Shown: positions 53,527-62,277 of the stretch, one piece after another
How the letters are laid out: each line of letters begins with the position of its first letter
Numbering within the stretch: the stretch's first letter is position 1
Assembly: GCA_044225675.1 (NCBI GenBank)
Contig: JBGAIH010000006.1
Location: 62,001 to 126,000, forward strand
Direction of reading: 5' to 3'
DNA length: 64,000 nucleotides
DNA from: JACMQX01 sp044225675
Lineage (GTDB): Bacteria; Pseudomonadota; Gammaproteobacteria; Burkholderiales; Burkholderiaceae_C
Program-made: the position numbers and the translations under genes
The notes under the pieces: model-generated
Seen by the model: only the letters and a program-made list of their open reading frames with translations
Told to the model about the DNA's origin: nothing
Database searches by the model: none

Positions 53527-54474
53527 TCAACCAGCGCGTTTGCCGCGCTGCGCCAGCGGCAGCGTGACCCGCAAGCCGACGTTGGCCACGTGCGCGGCCA
53601 AGCTGTGCGCCGGCGCGGCGCGTTCGGCCGGCCACTTCGACGATGTCGCATGGTGGGCGGCGATCTCCCGCTCGAACAGCGGCGACGAGAAAGCCAGCGT
53701 CTGCAGGACGCCGTCCTCGATTCCGTCGGTCACGGTGTGGCGCGGAAGGATGGCGAGCGTGTCGCTGCGTCGGACGCTCGCGATCAGGAACGACATGCAG
53801 CTCGACTCGGTGCTGGTCGGCGGGACCGGTGCGCCCGCCCTTTTGAACAGCTGCTCGATGAGCGGCCCGTTGAGGCGCGGAAAACTCCAGCAGATCCACG
53901 GATACCGGCCCAGTTCCTCGATGGTGACGGATTTGCCGCCACCGAGCGGATGGCCCGCGCGCGCAACGATGGAGAAACGATCCCGAAAGAGCCGCGTCTG
54001 TGTAAACCGCGCATTGGCCGCGCGCGCTTCGGCGCGCCCGATGGCGACGTCGATCTGTCCGTACTCGAGGCTGACCATGAGCTCGGCGTGGGACTTCTCG
54101 ACGATGGAAATCGGCTGGTCCGGGAAGTCCTGCCGCCAGGCGTGGACTGCGGGGGTGATCACGCCGCTCATCAGGCTCGGCAGAGCGCCTACCGACAGGA
54201 TGGGCTTGGTGCTGCGCGAGATGCGGCGCAGGTCGTCACTGGCGATCTGCAGCTCGGTCATCACGTTGCGCGCGTGGTCGAAGAGACGGCGTCCGGCGGT
54301 CGTCGCCCGCACGCCCCCGCTCGAACGTTGCAGAAGCGGCACCCCGACCTCCTGCTCCAGCACCCGTACGACCTTCGACAGCGCGGGCTGCGTGACACCC
54401 AGTCTCTGGGCCGCCTGGGTCAGGCTGGCGCACTCGACGATGGTGCGAAAGTATCCGAGCTGTCTCGAGTTCAT
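53527..54474 (-). CDS. LysR family transcriptional regulator
   Basis: This is a 315-residue protein with an N-terminal LysR helix-turn-helix (SLTQAAQRLGVTQPALSKVVRVLE) and an effector domain. ATG 54474 (MNSRQLG) is the family-like start; an upstream in-frame start would overlap the divergent crotonase gene. Only 23 bp separate it from that gene, so the operator must overlap one coding sequence. It lies at the end of the synthetase operon and is a candidate regulator for the palindrome at 50418. Confidence 0.92.
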   Translation of the reverse strand: MNSRQLGYFRTIVECASLTQAAQRLGVTQPALSKVVRVLEQEVGVPLLQRSSGGVRATTAGRRLFDHARNVMTELQIASDDLRRISRSTKPILSVGALPSLMSGVITPAVHAWRQDFPDQPISIVEKSHAELMVSLEYGQIDVAIGRAEARAANARFTQTRLFRDRFSIVARAGHPLGGGKSVTIEELGRYPWICWSFPRLNGPLIEQLFKRAGAPVPPTSTESSCMSFLIASVRRSDTLAILPRHTVTDGIEDGVLQTLAFSSPLFEREIAAHHATSSKWPAERAAPAHSLAAHVANVGLRVTLPLAQRGKRAG

Positions 54475-54497
54475 CGACTTCTCAGTGAGGGCCAACA

Positions 54498-55316
54498 ATG
54501 ATATCTGAAGGTCAAGCGAAGCAGGATCAGCCCCTCGTCACACAGGTCATGTCGCAGGGGCTCTTGACGCTCACCCTCGATCGGCCCGAGCGCCGCAATG
54601 CCCTCTCGCGCGACATGGCCGAGCAGCTTTTGGCGGCACTCGAAGCGGCGGCATCGGACGAAGCCGTGCGCGCGGTGCTGCTGCGGGGCGCCGGCGGACA
54701 CTTCTGTGTCGGCGGAGACGTCAAAGCCATGGTGGCGAAATCGGCGCAGCCGGTGGATGTGCAAACACGGGCCCGTGACCTGCGCCGGCGGACAGAGGCC
54801 GTGCGCTGGCTGCGCGAAATGCCGAAGCCGACCGTGGCCTGCGTGACCGGCTCCGCCGCGGGCGCGGGTCTGGCCTTGGCGCTGGCCTGCGATTTCCGGT
54901 TCATCGCCGACAGCGCCACCTTGACGACGGCCTTCGCCCGGATCGGCGTCTCGGGCGACTATGGATGCAGCTACCTTCTGACCCAGCTCACCGGCAGCGC
55001 TCGGGCACGAGAACTCATGATGCTGTCCCCGCGTTTCAGCGGCGAGGATGCCGGGCGGTATGGGCTGGCTACCCAGGTGCTGCCGCAGGCGCAGATCGAG
55101 GAGGCCGCCCGGCATTTCGCCGCCGGGCTCGCTGCCGGTCCGTCCGTCGCGCTGGGCGCGATGAAGGCGAACCTCAATCTTGCGCTGGAGGGCACCATGG
55201 CGGAGTGCCTCGACGCGGAGGCACCTCGGCATCTGGAGTGCTTCAAGACCGACGATCACAAGGAAAGCGTGCTGGCGTTCACGCAGAAGCGTGCGCCAGT
55301 GCTGTTCGGTCGCTGA
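54498..55316 (+). CDS. enoyl-CoA hydratase/isomerase (crotonase, PaaG-like) family protein
   Basis: This 272-residue crotonase has GAGGHFCVGGDVKAM and TGSAAGAGLALALACD as oxyanion hole, and TTAFARIGVSGDYGCSYLL, which resembles the isomerase PaaG (FARIGL.PD.G). An isomerization or hydration of an unsaturated CoA ester is therefore likely. A GAGG ribosome site precedes ATG 54498. It is divergent from the LysR gene with a minimal 23-bp gap. Confidence 0.92.
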   Translation: MISEGQAKQDQPLVTQVMSQGLLTLTLDRPERRNALSRDMAEQLLAALEAAASDEAVRAVLLRGAGGHFCVGGDVKAMVAKSAQPVDVQTRARDLRRRTEAVRWLREMPKPTVACVTGSAAGAGLALALACDFRFIADSATLTTAFARIGVSGDYGCSYLLTQLTGSARARELMMLSPRFSGEDAGRYGLATQVLPQAQIEEAARHFAAGLAAGPSVALGAMKANLNLALEGTMAECLDAEAPRHLECFKTDDHKESVLAFTQKRAPVLFGR

Positions 55317-55399
55317 GCGTGAGCCGCGGGAAGCTCCTGCATCTCCTCGTTCGCCGAAATCGTCACATCCATGCATTCGCTCTATCCCGCAGCAGCCCT

Positions 55400-56497
55400 T
55401 CACCCCACCCCATCAACCCGCTCCCCCACCAACCTCACATGCCCCCGCCCCGGCAACACAAACTCGATACCGCGTTCCCGGCACAGCGCGAGCAGTTGCG
55501 CGTCGGGCTCGACGCCCGGACCGGTGATGAGGACGCCGTCGTCCTCCAGCAGCAGCGCCGCCGTGCCGCCCAGGTCCACCGGCCGGGCCAGGCCGGCCTC
55601 GACCTCGTAGGTGTGGGTGCCGTCGGGCGCGGTCCGGCGCGCGACGCCCTTCATCAGCGGCACCGGCTGGCCGACCGGGAATTCGAGCGGCGGCACGGCC
55701 TCGCCGTTCGGCGCGATCAGGGCGACCTCGCCATAGCCTTCGTCCTGGCTGGTCAGGCGTACGACTTCGCCGGCCCGCGTGGCCGAACGCGTCTCGTTGT
55801 GCCAGAGCGGCGACTCGGCCGCGCATGCGGCAAGGACCTCGTCCACGCTGGCGTGCGCGGCCAGCAGCTCCAGCGTGCGGATGGTCGGGAAGATCATGAA
55901 GAAGCGGCCCGCGCGGTGCCGCGCCAGCGCCTCGGCCGGGCGCACCCAGACCGGCTCGAACTGCTCGCGGTCGTCGGCCACCGGCTCCTGGCCTCCCGGC
56001 ATGCGCGCGACGAAGAAGGCAGTGTCGAAACGCTTGGGGTTGTTCGGGTCGGCGATCCATCGCGCGAAGTGGCGCAGCCCGTCGGCAGCCAGCGTCAGGC
56101 CGCGCGCCGCGCATTGCGAGGCGAAGCTCTGCCCCGGCGGCGGCACGCGGTCGAGCGCGGCCACGTCCGACGCATCGGCGGGCGTGCCGTCGGGCCGCCA
56201 GGCCAGCAGCACGCCCATTTCCTCGAAGCATTCGCGGATGGCGGCCACTGCCTGCGTCAGCGCCAGGCCCCCCTGCCCCGCGCGGTGGCGGGTGATGCCG
56301 TGCGCGCCCGCGTCCGCGGCATCGAGCGCGCCGCCGGGAAACACGTAGGCGCCGGCGGCGAAGTTGGCGGCGTCGGCACGCCGCGTCATCAGCACCTCGG
56401 GGCCGTCGGGCGCGTCGCGCAGCAGCAGCAGGGTGGCTGCCGGCCGGGCCGGCTTGACCTCGCGGGCGGGATAAAGGCGCTGGCTCGGGCGGACCAT
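55400..56497 (-). CDS. Nudix hydrolase (CoA-pyrophosphatase-like, NUDT19 group)
   Basis: This is a 365-residue protein. The N-terminal part carries a Nudix box: GGALDAAD at residues 55-62 and, after an insertion, RECFEEMGVLL with Arg88, Glu92 and Glu93 for metal binding. The insertion within the box and the long C-terminal domain are typical of the NUDT7/19-like group that splits CoA or acyl-CoA. That would fit the adjacent acyl-CoA dehydrogenase, whose stop is 20 bp upstream. ATG 56497 (MVRPSQRLYP) is the family-like start. Confidence 0.9.
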   Translation of the reverse strand: MVRPSQRLYPAREVKPARPAATLLLLRDAPDGPEVLMTRRADAANFAAGAYVFPGGALDAADAGAHGITRHRAGQGGLALTQAVAAIRECFEEMGVLLAWRPDGTPADASDVAALDRVPPPGQSFASQCAARGLTLAADGLRHFARWIADPNNPKRFDTAFFVARMPGGQEPVADDREQFEPVWVRPAEALARHRAGRFFMIFPTIRTLELLAAHASVDEVLAACAAESPLWHNETRSATRAGEVVRLTSQDEGYGEVALIAPNGEAVPPLEFPVGQPVPLMKGVARRTAPDGTHTYEVEAGLARPVDLGGTAALLLEDDGVLITGPGVEPDAQLLALCRERGIEFVLPGRGHVRLVGERVDGVG

Positions 56498-56517
56498 GGG
56501 CGTCGTGCGGCGGCCGC

Positions 56518-57666
56518 TCAGTGGAAGCCGACGATCGCCTTGCCCAGGATCTCCCGCGCGATGATGATGCGCTGGATCTGGCTCGTGCCCTCGCCGATCT
56601 GGTACATCTTGGCGTCGCGGTAATAGCGCTCCACCGGAAAGTCGCGCAGGTAGCCGTAGCCGCCGAGGATCTCGATGGCCTTGTCGCACACGCGCAGGCT
56701 GGCTTCGGCCGCGAAGTATTTGGCCATCGCCGCTTCGGCCTTGATCGGCATGCCCGCGTCGTACATGCGCGCGACGTTGTAGGTCATGAGCCGCGCGGCC
56801 TCGATGTCGGTGGCCATCTCGGCGAGCTGGAAATGGATGCCCTGGAAGGCCCCGATCGGCTTGCCGAACTGCGTGCGCTCCTTCGAATACGCGACCGCCG
56901 CCTCATAGCCCGCCTGCGCCAGGCCCGTGGACAGCGCCGCCACGTTGACGCGGCCCTTGTCGAGCGTGCGCGCGAACTTGCGAAAGCCCGTGCCTTCCTC
57001 GCCGACCATGTTGTCTGCGGGGACCTTCACGTCCTGGAAGTACAGCGTGCTCGTGGGCGAGGCGTGCACGCCCATCTTCCGGTCGGGCGGGCCGATTTCA
57101 AAGCCGGGCATGCCGCGCTCCAGGATGAAGGCCGTCACGCCGCCCGGCGTCTTCGCGGTGATGACGAAGGTGTCGGCCACGTAGCCGTTGGTGTTGAAGG
57201 CCTTGGAGCCCGTGATGTGCCAGAAGCCGTCGCGCAGTTCCGCGCGGGTGCCGGGCGCACCGGCGTTGGAGCCGCCGCCCGGCTCGGTCAGGCCGAAGGC
57301 GCCGATCTTGCGCCCCGAGGTGAGGTCCGGCAGGTACCGGGCGCGCTGCGCCTCGGAGCCGAACTCGCTGATCACGGTGGACGCCAGGCCGATGTGCGCG
57401 TTGTAGGAGCTGCCGATGGCGCCCGAGGCCTTGGAGATCTCCTCCAGCACGATGACCTGCGACACGAGGTCAAGCCCGCCGCCGCCATGCTCGGTGCGGC
57501 TGGAGATGCCCATGTAGCCCAGCTCGCCGAGCTGGCGGAACACGGCCGTGGGGAACTCCCCGCTCTCGTCGATGGTGCCGGCAATCGGCACGATGGCCTC
57601 CGCGCAGAAGCGGCGGATGTTGTCCTGGATGGCGAGCTGGTCTTCGGTCAGGAAGTACTTGTTCAT
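56518..57666 (-). CDS. acyl-CoA dehydrogenase family protein
   Basis: This 382-residue flavoprotein is the most canonical of the group. It has FGLTEPGGGSNAGAPG, TGSKAFNTNG and the C-terminal RYYRDAKMYQIGEGTSQIQRIIIARE with the catalytic Glu (GEGT). It resembles short/branched-chain and butyryl-CoA dehydrogenases. It is the first gene of a two-gene unit with the Nudix hydrolase and is divergent from the plus-strand catabolic operon across an AT-rich spacer. Confidence 0.95.
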   Translation of the reverse strand: MNKYFLTEDQLAIQDNIRRFCAEAIVPIAGTIDESGEFPTAVFRQLGELGYMGISSRTEHGGGGLDLVSQVIVLEEISKASGAIGSSYNAHIGLASTVISEFGSEAQRARYLPDLTSGRKIGAFGLTEPGGGSNAGAPGTRAELRDGFWHITGSKAFNTNGYVADTFVITAKTPGGVTAFILERGMPGFEIGPPDRKMGVHASPTSTLYFQDVKVPADNMVGEEGTGFRKFARTLDKGRVNVAALSTGLAQAGYEAAVAYSKERTQFGKPIGAFQGIHFQLAEMATDIEAARLMTYNVARMYDAGMPIKAEAAMAKYFAAEASLRVCDKAIEILGGYGYLRDFPVERYYRDAKMYQIGEGTSQIQRIIIAREILGKAIVGFH

Positions 57667-57728
57667 AAGGGTTTGCCTGATGGCGCAAAGGCGCCATTTC
57701 GGGGCGGAATCCGCCCTCTCTTCGTAAA

Positions 57729-57825
57729 TGAAATGAGAAATGAAAGAGTGAAATGTAAAGGCAACTCAGTATCGCATCAATGCAATGAAATATGATTGCC
57801 AAAAATGAAATGAAACAGCTATGAT
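57729..57825 (+). promoter_or_regulatory. sigma-70-like promoter and TGAAA-rich region for the right-hand operon
   Basis: A -35 box TTGCCA (57796-57801) and -10 box TATGAT (57820-57825), 18 bp apart, face the acyl-CoA dehydrogenase gene starting at 57881. Just upstream are a dyad GCAAT-N8-ATTGC (57782-57799) and six TGAAA words at 57729, 57741, 57749, 57786, 57806 and 57811. This is by far the most AT-rich stretch in the region. It is probably the regulatory hub for both divergent units. Confidence 0.6.
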
Positions 57826-57880
57826 GGCGGCGCCGGCAAGGCAGACAGAGGCCCCGTGGGAAACCGGCGAAGGAGACAGA

Positions 57881-59068
57881 TTGAGCGTCACCATGGACAG
57901 GGACGGCCAGCAGACGGGCTTCGCGGCCGACGTGCTGCTCGGCCCCGAGCACATCGAATTCCGGGATCACTTCCGCCGCTTCGTCACCGGGCGGCTGGAG
58001 CCGCTCGCACTGGCGGGCGAGCGCGAGAAGCAGTTCCCCCTGCAGGTCTACAAGGAGCTCGCCGCGGGCGGCTTCCTCGCGCCCGACTACCCCGAAGCAC
58101 TCGGTGGCGGCGGGGGCGACATCCTGCTGGGCTGCGTCTACTACGAGGAGCTCACGCGCATTCCCGCCGGTGTGTCGGCCGGCGTGTTCGCGCACCAGCA
58201 TCTGGCCGTGCGGCCGCTGTTCGAGCTGGGCACCGACGCGCAGAAGCGCGAGTACATGCTGCCCGCGCTCAAGGCCGAGCGCATCGGCGCCTTCGCGCTG
58301 ACGGAGCCCGACGCCGGCAGCGACGTGCAGGGCATCAAGACCCGCGCGCGGCGTGACGGTGACGACTGGCTCCTCTCCGGAAGCAAGGTCTACATCACCA
58401 ACGGCACCATCGCCGACTACTACATCCTCGCGGCCCGCACCTCGCCAGAGCGCAAGGCCGACGCGATCTCGCTCTTCCTCGTCGACCGCCGGCTGCCGGG
58501 CATCGACGCGCAGCCGCTGGACAAGCTGGGCAACCATTCTTCGTCCACCGCGCTCGTCACCTTCAGCGACGTGCGGGTCGGGCCCGGGCAGCTGCTCGGC
58601 CAGGTCGGCGGCGGCCTCGCGCAGCTCAAGGCGACGCTGTCGTCGGGCCGCGTGATGCAGGCCACGCGTGGCCTGGGCATCGCGCAGGTGGCGATGGAAA
58701 AGACGCTCAGGTACGCCGAAGAGCGCCAGGCCTTCGGCAGGAAGATCGGCCAGTTCCAGGGCGTGGCATTCAAGGTGGCCGAGATGGCCGCGCGCATCGA
58801 GGCGGCCCGGCTCATGGTCTACAGCGCGGCGCGCGACGTGATCGACGGCAAGGACTCGCACCGCGGCGCATCGATGGGCAAGTTCATGACGGCCGACGCC
58901 GTCATCTTCGCGACGCAGCAGGCCGTCAACCTGCACGGCGGCTACGGCTACATGGAAGAAAGCGGCATCGCGCGGCTGTTCCGCGACGGCCCGGAGTCGT
59001 ACATCGGCGAGGGCACGCCCGAGATCCAGCTTCGCATCATCGCGCGTGCCATGGGCATGCACTGCTGA
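57881..59068 (+). CDS. acyl-CoA dehydrogenase family protein
   Basis: This is a 395-residue flavoprotein with FALTEPDAGSDVQGI, GSKVYITNG and the C-terminal ESYIGEGTPEIQLRIIAR, keeping the catalytic Glu. The start is taken as TTG 57881, six bases after AGGAG (57871-57875). The in-frame ATG 57821 overlaps the proposed -10 box and has no ribosome site; ATG 57893 is too far from the site. It is the first gene of an eight-gene plus-strand operon. The substrate is not evident. Confidence 0.93.
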   Translation: MSVTMDRDGQQTGFAADVLLGPEHIEFRDHFRRFVTGRLEPLALAGEREKQFPLQVYKELAAGGFLAPDYPEALGGGGGDILLGCVYYEELTRIPAGVSAGVFAHQHLAVRPLFELGTDAQKREYMLPALKAERIGAFALTEPDAGSDVQGIKTRARRDGDDWLLSGSKVYITNGTIADYYILAARTSPERKADAISLFLVDRRLPGIDAQPLDKLGNHSSSTALVTFSDVRVGPGQLLGQVGGGLAQLKATLSSGRVMQATRGLGIAQVAMEKTLRYAEERQAFGRKIGQFQGVAFKVAEMAARIEAARLMVYSAARDVIDGKDSHRGASMGKFMTADAVIFATQQAVNLHGGYGYMEESGIARLFRDGPESYIGEGTPEIQLRIIARAMGMHC

Positions 59069-59077
59069 AAGACCCCC

Positions 59078-59866
59078 ATGGCATTCCTCCTCTACGAGCA
59101 GCAGGACGGCATCGTCACGCTGACCATGAATCAGCCCGAGGCGCGCAACCCGCTGTCGGACGAGTCGCAGTTCGCCGAGTTCACCGACGCCTGCGCACGC
59201 ATCCGCGCCGACCTGTCGGTGCGCTGCGTGATCCTCACCGGCGCGGGCAGCGCCTTCAGCGCGGGCGGCAACATCAAGCACATGCGCGACAAGCAGGGCA
59301 TCGCCGAAGGCTCGGCCCTAGACATCCAGAACCGCTACCGCCGCGGCATCCACCAGATCCCGCTGGCGCTTTACCACCTGGAGGTGCCGGTCATCGCGGC
59401 GGTGAACGGCCCGGCCATCGGCGCGGGCTGCGACCTGGCCTGCATGTGCGACATCCGCATCGCGTCCGACACCGCGCGCTTTGCCGAGAGCTTCGTCAAG
59501 CTCGGGATCATTCCGGGCGATGGCGGGGCGTGGCTGTTGCCGCGCGCCGTTGGCATGTCCAAGGCGGCCGAGATGACCTTCACCGGCGACGCCATCGACG
59601 CGCAGGAAGCCCTGGCCTGCGGGCTCGTCTCGAAAGTCGTGCCCGGCGCCGCGCTGATGGACGAGACCCGAGCGCTGGCGGCCCGCATCGCGGCCAACCC
59701 CTCGCACGCGCTGCGCATGGCCAAGCGCCTGTTGCGCGAAGGCCAGCACACGCGGCTGGACACGCTGCTCGAACTCTCGGCCGCGTTCCAGTCGATCTCG
59801 CACTTCACGCCCGAGCACGACGCGGCCGTGCGCGCGATGGCCGACCGGCCCCGCGGCACGCGATGA
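59078..59866 (+). CDS. enoyl-CoA hydratase/isomerase (crotonase) family protein
   Basis: This is a 262-residue crotonase, 9 bp after the dehydrogenase gene. The oxyanion-hole segments GAGSAFSAGGNIKHM and NGPAIGAGCDLACMCD are intact. The classical second Glu is replaced (AESFVKLGIIPGDGG), and the first position is Asp. It resembles a common proteobacterial subgroup annotated as enoyl-CoA hydratase. It should act on the unsaturated CoA ester made by the preceding enzyme. Confidence 0.93.
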   Translation: MAFLLYEQQDGIVTLTMNQPEARNPLSDESQFAEFTDACARIRADLSVRCVILTGAGSAFSAGGNIKHMRDKQGIAEGSALDIQNRYRRGIHQIPLALYHLEVPVIAAVNGPAIGAGCDLACMCDIRIASDTARFAESFVKLGIIPGDGGAWLLPRAVGMSKAAEMTFTGDAIDAQEALACGLVSKVVPGAALMDETRALAARIAANPSHALRMAKRLLREGQHTRLDTLLELSAAFQSISHFTPEHDAAVRAMADRPRGTR

Positions 59867-59936
59867 CCGCAGGCACGCGACGCAGCCTGCACGCCCCACC
59901 CGGCAATCACCCCACCACAGACAAGGAGACAAACCA

Positions 59937-60908
59937 ATGAACCGCCGCCTCACCCTTGCGATGCTCGGCATCGCCGCCTCGGCCTGCCTGGGCCTGCCCG
60001 CTTTCGCGCAGGGCGCCTTTCCCGAAAAGACCGTGCGCATCGTCGTGCCCTATCCGCCGGGCGGGGCCACAGACGTGTCGGCCCGCCTGCTCGCCGGCGA
60101 AATGACCAAGCTCATCGGCCAGAGCGTGATCGTGGAGAACAAGCCCGGCGTGGCCGGCGTGATCGGCACCGACATGGTGGCCAAGTCGCCGGCCGACGGC
60201 TACACCCTCGTGTTCGGCGGCCCGGGCAACCTCACGCTGCGCCCGATCATGGACCCGAACCTGTCGTACAAGGTCGAGAAGGACCTGGCGCCGATCAGCC
60301 ACGTCGTCACCTACGACCACCTGCTGCTGGTGCGCAACGGCCTGCCGGTGCGGAACGTGCAGGAGTTCATCAAGCTCGCCAAGGAACGCAAGCTCACCTA
60401 CGGCTCGTCCGGCACGGGCGGGCCGCAGCATCTGGCCATGGAACTGCTCAAGTTCATGACGCAGACCGACCTGACGCACGTGCCCTACAAGGGCGAGAGC
60501 CCGGCGCTGCTGGACCTCGTGGGCGAGCGCGTCGACGCGGCCATCCTGTCGACCGCCGTCGCGGGGCAGCTCATCAAAGGCGGCAAGGTGCGCCTGATCG
60601 CCGCGACCAACCCCTACCGCTCCAAGACTTTCCCGGACGCGCCGACCGTGGCCGAAGCCGGCGTGCCCGGCTATGAAATGGTGTCCTACGGCGGCCTGAT
60701 GGCGCCGGCGGCCACGCCCGCGCCCGTCATCGCCAAGCTGCAGCAGGCCGCCATGGCGGCCATGAAGGTGCCCAGCGTGCAGCAGCAGTTCTACGACGCC
60801 GGCCTGTTCCCCATCGGCGGCTCGGCAGCCGACTTCACCAAGCTGCTGCGCACCGAACGCGAGAAGTGGGCGCCGATCATCAAGAGCTCCGGCGCCACGC
60901 TGGAATGA
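59937..60908 (+). CDS. tripartite tricarboxylate transporter substrate-binding protein (Bug family)
   Basis: This is a 323-residue periplasmic binding protein with a signal peptide (about 1-24, ending AFAQ) and the Bug motifs FPEKTVRIVVPYPPGGATD, VENKPGVAG and VPYKGESPALLDLVGE. A strong AAGGAG site precedes ATG 59937. It is embedded in the catabolic operon, with the next gene starting inside its stop codon (ATGA), so it probably captures the operon's substrate. No membrane partner is visible. Confidence 0.95.
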   Translation: MNRRLTLAMLGIAASACLGLPAFAQGAFPEKTVRIVVPYPPGGATDVSARLLAGEMTKLIGQSVIVENKPGVAGVIGTDMVAKSPADGYTLVFGGPGNLTLRPIMDPNLSYKVEKDLAPISHVVTYDHLLLVRNGLPVRNVQEFIKLAKERKLTYGSSGTGGPQHLAMELLKFMTQTDLTHVPYKGESPALLDLVGERVDAAILSTAVAGQLIKGGKVRLIAATNPYRSKTFPDAPTVAEAGVPGYEMVSYGGLMAPAATPAPVIAKLQQAAMAAMKVPSVQQQFYDAGLFPIGGSAADFTKLLRTEREKWAPIIKSSGATLE

Positions 60909-61714
60909 GTGCGATGGACCAGAGCCAGGGCAAGATCCCGCCGGGCGCATCGGGCGACTTCAGCCTCGCCGGGCGCATGGCCATCGTGACGGGCGGCGGC
61001 GGCGCCATCGGCTCGGCCACCTGCCGCGCGCTGGCCGGCGCCGGTGCGGCGGTCGCCTGCCTCGACCTCTCGCTGGAAGCGGCGCAGGCCGTCGCGGCCG
61101 GGATCACTCAAGACGGCGGTCGCGCCGTCGCACTGGCCTGTGACGTCGCCTCGGAAACCTCGGTGAACGGGGCCGTGTCGCAGGCCGTGGCCGCACTGGG
61201 CCAGCCGCGCGTGCTGGTGCATTGCGCGGCCATGCTCGACAAGACGGCAAAGATCACCGGCTACAGCCTCGCCGAATGGAACGAGGTGCTTGCCACCAAC
61301 CTCACCGGCGCCTTCCTCGTGAGCCGCGCCGTGCTGACGCCGATGATCGCGGCAGGCGGCGGCTCCATCGTGCACATCGCCTCGATGCATGGCCACGTGG
61401 CACGCGCCGGCCGCGCCGCCTACGGCGCGACCAAGGGCGGGCTGATCATGCTCGCCAAGACGATGGCGGTGGACCATGCCGAAGACGGCATCCGCGTGAA
61501 CACGCTCTCGCCCGGCGGCGTCGAAACCCGCCGCACCCATTTCCGCTACCAGAACGACCCCGAAGGCCGCCGCCAGACGGTGTCGCGCTACCCGATGCTG
61601 CGCTACGGCCAGCCGGTGGAGATCGCCAATGCGGCGCTGTTTCTGGCGAGCGACGCATCGTCCTTCATCACCGGCGCCGACATCGGCGTCGACGGCGGCT
61701 TCACCACCGTCTGA
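60905..61714 (+). CDS. short-chain dehydrogenase/reductase (SDR) family oxidoreductase
   Basis: This 269-residue classical SDR has the cofactor motif TGGGGAIG (29-36) and the catalytic Ser160, Tyr173 and Lys177 (YGATK). The end FITGADIGVDGGF is typical of the 3-oxoacyl reductase/hydroxyacyl dehydrogenase group. ATG 60905 overlaps the stop of the Bug gene by 4 bp. In this operon it probably oxidises the 3-hydroxyacyl-CoA formed by the crotonase or MaoC protein. Confidence 0.94.
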   Translation: MSAMDQSQGKIPPGASGDFSLAGRMAIVTGGGGAIGSATCRALAGAGAAVACLDLSLEAAQAVAAGITQDGGRAVALACDVASETSVNGAVSQAVAALGQPRVLVHCAAMLDKTAKITGYSLAEWNEVLATNLTGAFLVSRAVLTPMIAAGGGSIVHIASMHGHVARAGRAAYGATKGGLIMLAKTMAVDHAEDGIRVNTLSPGGVETRRTHFRYQNDPEGRRQTVSRYPMLRYGQPVEIANAALFLASDASSFITGADIGVDGGFTTV

Positions 61715-61740
61715 CTCTTTGACGCACCCCAGGAACATCC

Positions 61741-62277
61741 ATGAAAGAAGACTTCGGCGCACCGACCCATGCCAGGACGCCGCACTCGCGGCTCGGCCAC
61801 GCCACCCGCCGTGTGGTGGTCGGTGACGACTATGTGAAGAACGCGCTGCAGAGCACGCACTTCGACGCCGAGTGGCAGGCCTACCTGAACAACCAGCTGT
61901 GGGCCCGCACCTGGGCCCGCGGCGTGATCACGCACCAAGAGTTCAGCCTGATCAACCTGGCCATGCTCGCCGGCCTCGGCCGCATGGAAGAGTTCGAGCT
62001 GCACTTCAAGATCGCGATCACGCGCACCAAGCCGCCGCTTGAGAAGCTGCGCGAGCTGCTGCTGCACATCGGCATGTACTGCGGCATTCCCGTGGGCCGC
62101 GACTGCTTCGTCATCGCACGCAGGCTGCTCAAGGAGCACGACATCGACCTGTCGGTGCTGGAGGCGCCCGGCGCCGCCAAGAAGGCCAAGGTCAGCCGGT
62201 CCGCCGTCAAGCCAGGGAAGGCCACGGCGCGCAACGCGGCCAAGCGCTCTGCCACAAAGAAGGTGTCCGCCAAATGA
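61741..62277 (+). CDS. carboxymuconolactone decarboxylase (CMD) family protein
   Basis: This is a 178-residue protein. Its middle (about residues 35-120) is a CMD domain (WARGVITHQEFSLINLAMLAGLGRMEEFELHF, LRELLLHIGMYCGIP). It lacks the CxxC of AhpD-type peroxidase members, so a decarboxylase or hydrolase-like role as in PcaC is more likely. The C-terminal 40 residues are Lys/Ala-rich and look disordered. It overlaps the next gene by 4 bp. Its reaction in this operon is unknown. Confidence 0.85.
   Translation: MKEDFGAPTHARTPHSRLGHATRRVVVGDDYVKNALQSTHFDAEWQAYLNNQLWARTWARGVITHQEFSLINLAMLAGLGRMEEFELHFKIAITRTKPPLEKLRELLLHIGMYCGIPVGRDCFVIARRLLKEHDIDLSVLEAPGAAKKAKVSRSAVKPGKATARNAAKRSATKKVSAK

Noticed and set aside
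57821..57880. ATG 57821 as start of the acyl-CoA dehydrogenase
   Set aside because: It overlaps the proposed -10 box, lacks a ribosome site, and the 20 extra residues are not family-like. TTG 57881 is correctly spaced from AGGAG.
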